Source: DASPLH01 sp035627675 (GTDB lineage Bacteria > Acidobacteriota > Terriglobia > Terriglobales > Acidobacteriaceae). From it: 6,628 nt of DNA. A program made the translations under genes and the position numbers. Shown piece by piece: positions 5,504 to 6,628 of the stretch; positions within the stretch are counted from its first letter, which is position 1; the number at the start of each line of letters is the position of its first letter. The notes under the pieces were generated by a model. That model searched no databases, was not told the origin of the DNA, and saw only the letters and a program-made list of their open reading frames with translations. The stretch lies in assembly GCA_035627675.1 (NCBI GenBank), contig DASPLH010000136.1:1-6628 (forward strand). Direction: 5' to 3'.

Positions 5504-5506
5504 CGG

Positions 5507-6628
5507 ATGACCCTCTGGCCTCCAAACCGGTGCGCACTGCTGATGGTCGCCGTACTGTGTTTCGCTTCCGCCTTCGCACAGCATCCTGCAGAGCATCCCG
5601 GTGTTGCGGCCTGGCTCAAGGCCGGCGCGGAGTGCAACGGCGATCTCTGCCGGTTCACGGCGATTCAGAACGCACTGAAGCTCGAACCGGCGAATCGCGA
5701 TGCCAATCTCGCGCTCGCGCGCTACTACGTCAACCGGGACCAGCGGGACCAGGCCCGCGTGGCTGCCGAACGCGTACTGTCCTTGGACCCCGCCGACCTC
5801 CAGGCTCTAAAGCTCGTTGCCGACCTCGACCTTCAGGACGGAAGGTTGGCCACCGCGCTGGCCGCGTACCGCCGTATCGAGCAGGAAAGCCCATCGAATG
5901 CCGCGATGCAGCGCGACGTGGCCTCCGCCTACGAGCGTCTTGGACTTATCAGTGACGCAGCTCGGGCGTCCGGCGCGGCGCTGAACCTGGACCCCACCGA
6001 CCCGTCATCGCAGGCGATGTCGCTTCGCCTCGCCGAGCGTATGCGGGACGCGGCCGGAATGCGGGCGGTGTGCGAGCGTATCCTGCGAGCGCAACCGCAC
6101 AATGCCGAGGCGCAAGCCCGGCTCGCACAACTTGGAGCAACGGATCGCGCCGCCAAACGCCGCACGAGTCCGACGGTCGCGCCGCAGCCGGCGGAACCCT
6201 CCAGCGAGAATGCACGCTTGCGCAGGGCCTGGCTGACCGGACAGTTCGGAGACAACGACTCCGACGCTGCGTACCTCTCCGATCCTGCTCAGACCGTCGC
6301 CTCGGCACGCCAGATCGCCGACAACCCATCCGACGCCACGCTGCTTTCGGACGTGCGGATCGACCGGGTACGCCCAAACGGCCTCGCGGCGAGTCGCGTG
6401 CAGCAGTTCTTTTACGTCTCGACCCAGGCGGGAGCGGCCAGGTTCTCGACGAGGTCGGTGCAGTACTCGCCGGCTTCGGAATCGTTGACGATCGTCAGAG
6501 CCCGCACTCATAAACGAAACGGCGGTTTCGTCGAGGCTGTGGATGAGGGCGATGAGCGCGTTGCCGACGCCTCGGCCGCCATGTACTACGACGTCCGCTC
6601 GCGAACCGTCCGGTTCGCTTCCGTCGAA
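5507..6628 (+). CDS. Secreted TPR/DUF3857-domain protein (3' end outside window)
   Basis: The frame is open from the ATG to the window end: 374 codons with no stop. A signal peptide covers residues 1-24, with a hydrophobic core ALLMVAVLCFASAFA and a likely cut before Q25. Residues about 50-210 form helical TPR-like repeats, with recurring LxLDPxx linkers (LKLEPANRDAN, LSLDPADLQA, LNLDPTDPSS, RAQPHNAEAQ). A Pro/Ser-rich linker (about 215-235) follows. From about 275 a beta-rich segment (LLSDVRIDRVRPNGLAASRV, YSPASESLTIVRARTHKRNG, AAMYYDVRSRTVRF) matches the start of DUF3857. In full-length relatives this is usually followed by a transglutaminase-like domain, here off the edge. The function is unknown; a periplasmic or surface role is inferred. 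C43 and C48 could form a disulfide near the mature N-terminus. The gene is divergent from the Gly/aromatic repeat protein. Confidence 0.85.
   Translation, partial: MTLWPPNRCALLMVAVLCFASAFAQHPAEHPGVAAWLKAGAECNGDLCRFTAIQNALKLEPANRDANLALARYYVNRDQRDQARVAAERVLSLDPADLQALKLVADLDLQDGRLATALAAYRRIEQESPSNAAMQRDVASAYERLGLISDAARASGAALNLDPTDPSSQAMSLRLAERMRDAAGMRAVCERILRAQPHNAEAQARLAQLGATDRAAKRRTSPTVAPQPAEPSSENARLRRAWLTGQFGDNDSDAAYLSDPAQTVASARQIADNPSDATLLSDVRIDRVRPNGLAASRVQQFFYVSTQAGAARFSTRSVQYSPASESLTIVRARTHKRNGGFVEAVDEGDERVADASAAMYYDVRSRTVRFASVE

Larger units (their letters stand above)
5109..5506. other. 398-nt divergent intergenic region
   Basis: This region separates the minus-strand repeat protein from the plus-strand TPR/DUF3857 gene and should hold both promoters. 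I see no gene; short minus-strand frames here lack protein-like composition and overlap the next gene's signal peptide. Visible structures are a 13-nt palindrome (5178-5190, ACCCGA-T-TCGGGT), a tandem 9-mer repeat (5254-5271) and two leader hairpins (5432-5468, 5490-5503). TTGACC at 5345-5350 is a possible plus-strand -35 box without a good -10 partner. On the minus strand CTGACA is a similarly unpaired -35 candidate. Confidence 0.5.

Noticed and set aside
5280..5658. Short minus-strand frames in the divergent region
   Set aside because: Mutually overlapping, no recognisable domain, and they run into the coding sequence of the TPR protein.
5485..5955. 156-codon plus-strand open frame starting at 5485
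   Set aside because: Arg/Gly/Pro-rich shadow in another frame of the TPR gene, which has a signal peptide and continues to the window end.

Overview
The window is a high-GC bacterial chromosomal segment carrying ordinary, ungapped coding sequence. The best taxonomic guess is Acidobacteriota, possibly a Solibacter/Bryobacter relative. The basis is the run ygfZ - DUF1844 - metallo-hydrolase - ribF, the presence of SYLF and TPR/DUF3857 secreted proteins, and the TVPTINL form of the flavokinase motif in RibF. This placement comes from remembered family distributions and was not checked by a search. I see no mobile element, tRNA, rRNA or CRISPR array.

Region 1 (1-2694, + strand) looks like one operon. 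It holds the 3' end of a YgfZ/GcvT-like folate-binding protein, a DUF1844 protein, a PhnP-like metallo-beta-lactamase-fold hydrolase, and the bifunctional riboflavin kinase/FAD synthetase RibF. Gaps are 17 and 8 nt, then a 23-nt overlap. Two genes connect to cofactor biology: YgfZ to folate-assisted Fe-S maintenance and RibF to FMN/FAD synthesis. The other two are of unknown or broad function. The 3' end of ygfZ contains two mutually exclusive perfect stem-loops. A 9-bp hairpin lies just after ribF, in the convergent gap.

Region 2 (2712-5108, - strand) has three genes transcribed leftward. From upstream to downstream they are a secreted, cysteine-containing Gly/aromatic repeat protein with a GTG start, a NarL/LuxR-type regulator with a degenerate receiver domain, and an exported SYLF (Ysc84-like) lipid-binding protein. 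The regulator has a recognisable promoter and Shine-Dalgarno site of its own. The 279-nt gap before the SYLF gene suggests that gene is also transcribed separately.

Region 3 (5109-6628) is a 398-nt divergent intergenic region followed by a secreted TPR/DUF3857 protein on the + strand, which runs off the window. The leader just before this last gene contains a strong 16-bp stem-loop. A second small hairpin sits 3 nt before the start codon and includes the only plausible ribosome-binding purines.

The items most worth a second look are the regulator that has lost its phosphoacceptor Asp, the Gly/aromatic repeat protein, the leader hairpins at 5432-5503, and the switch-like hairpins at 299-340. 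I found no clear evidence of a wholly new multi-gene system.
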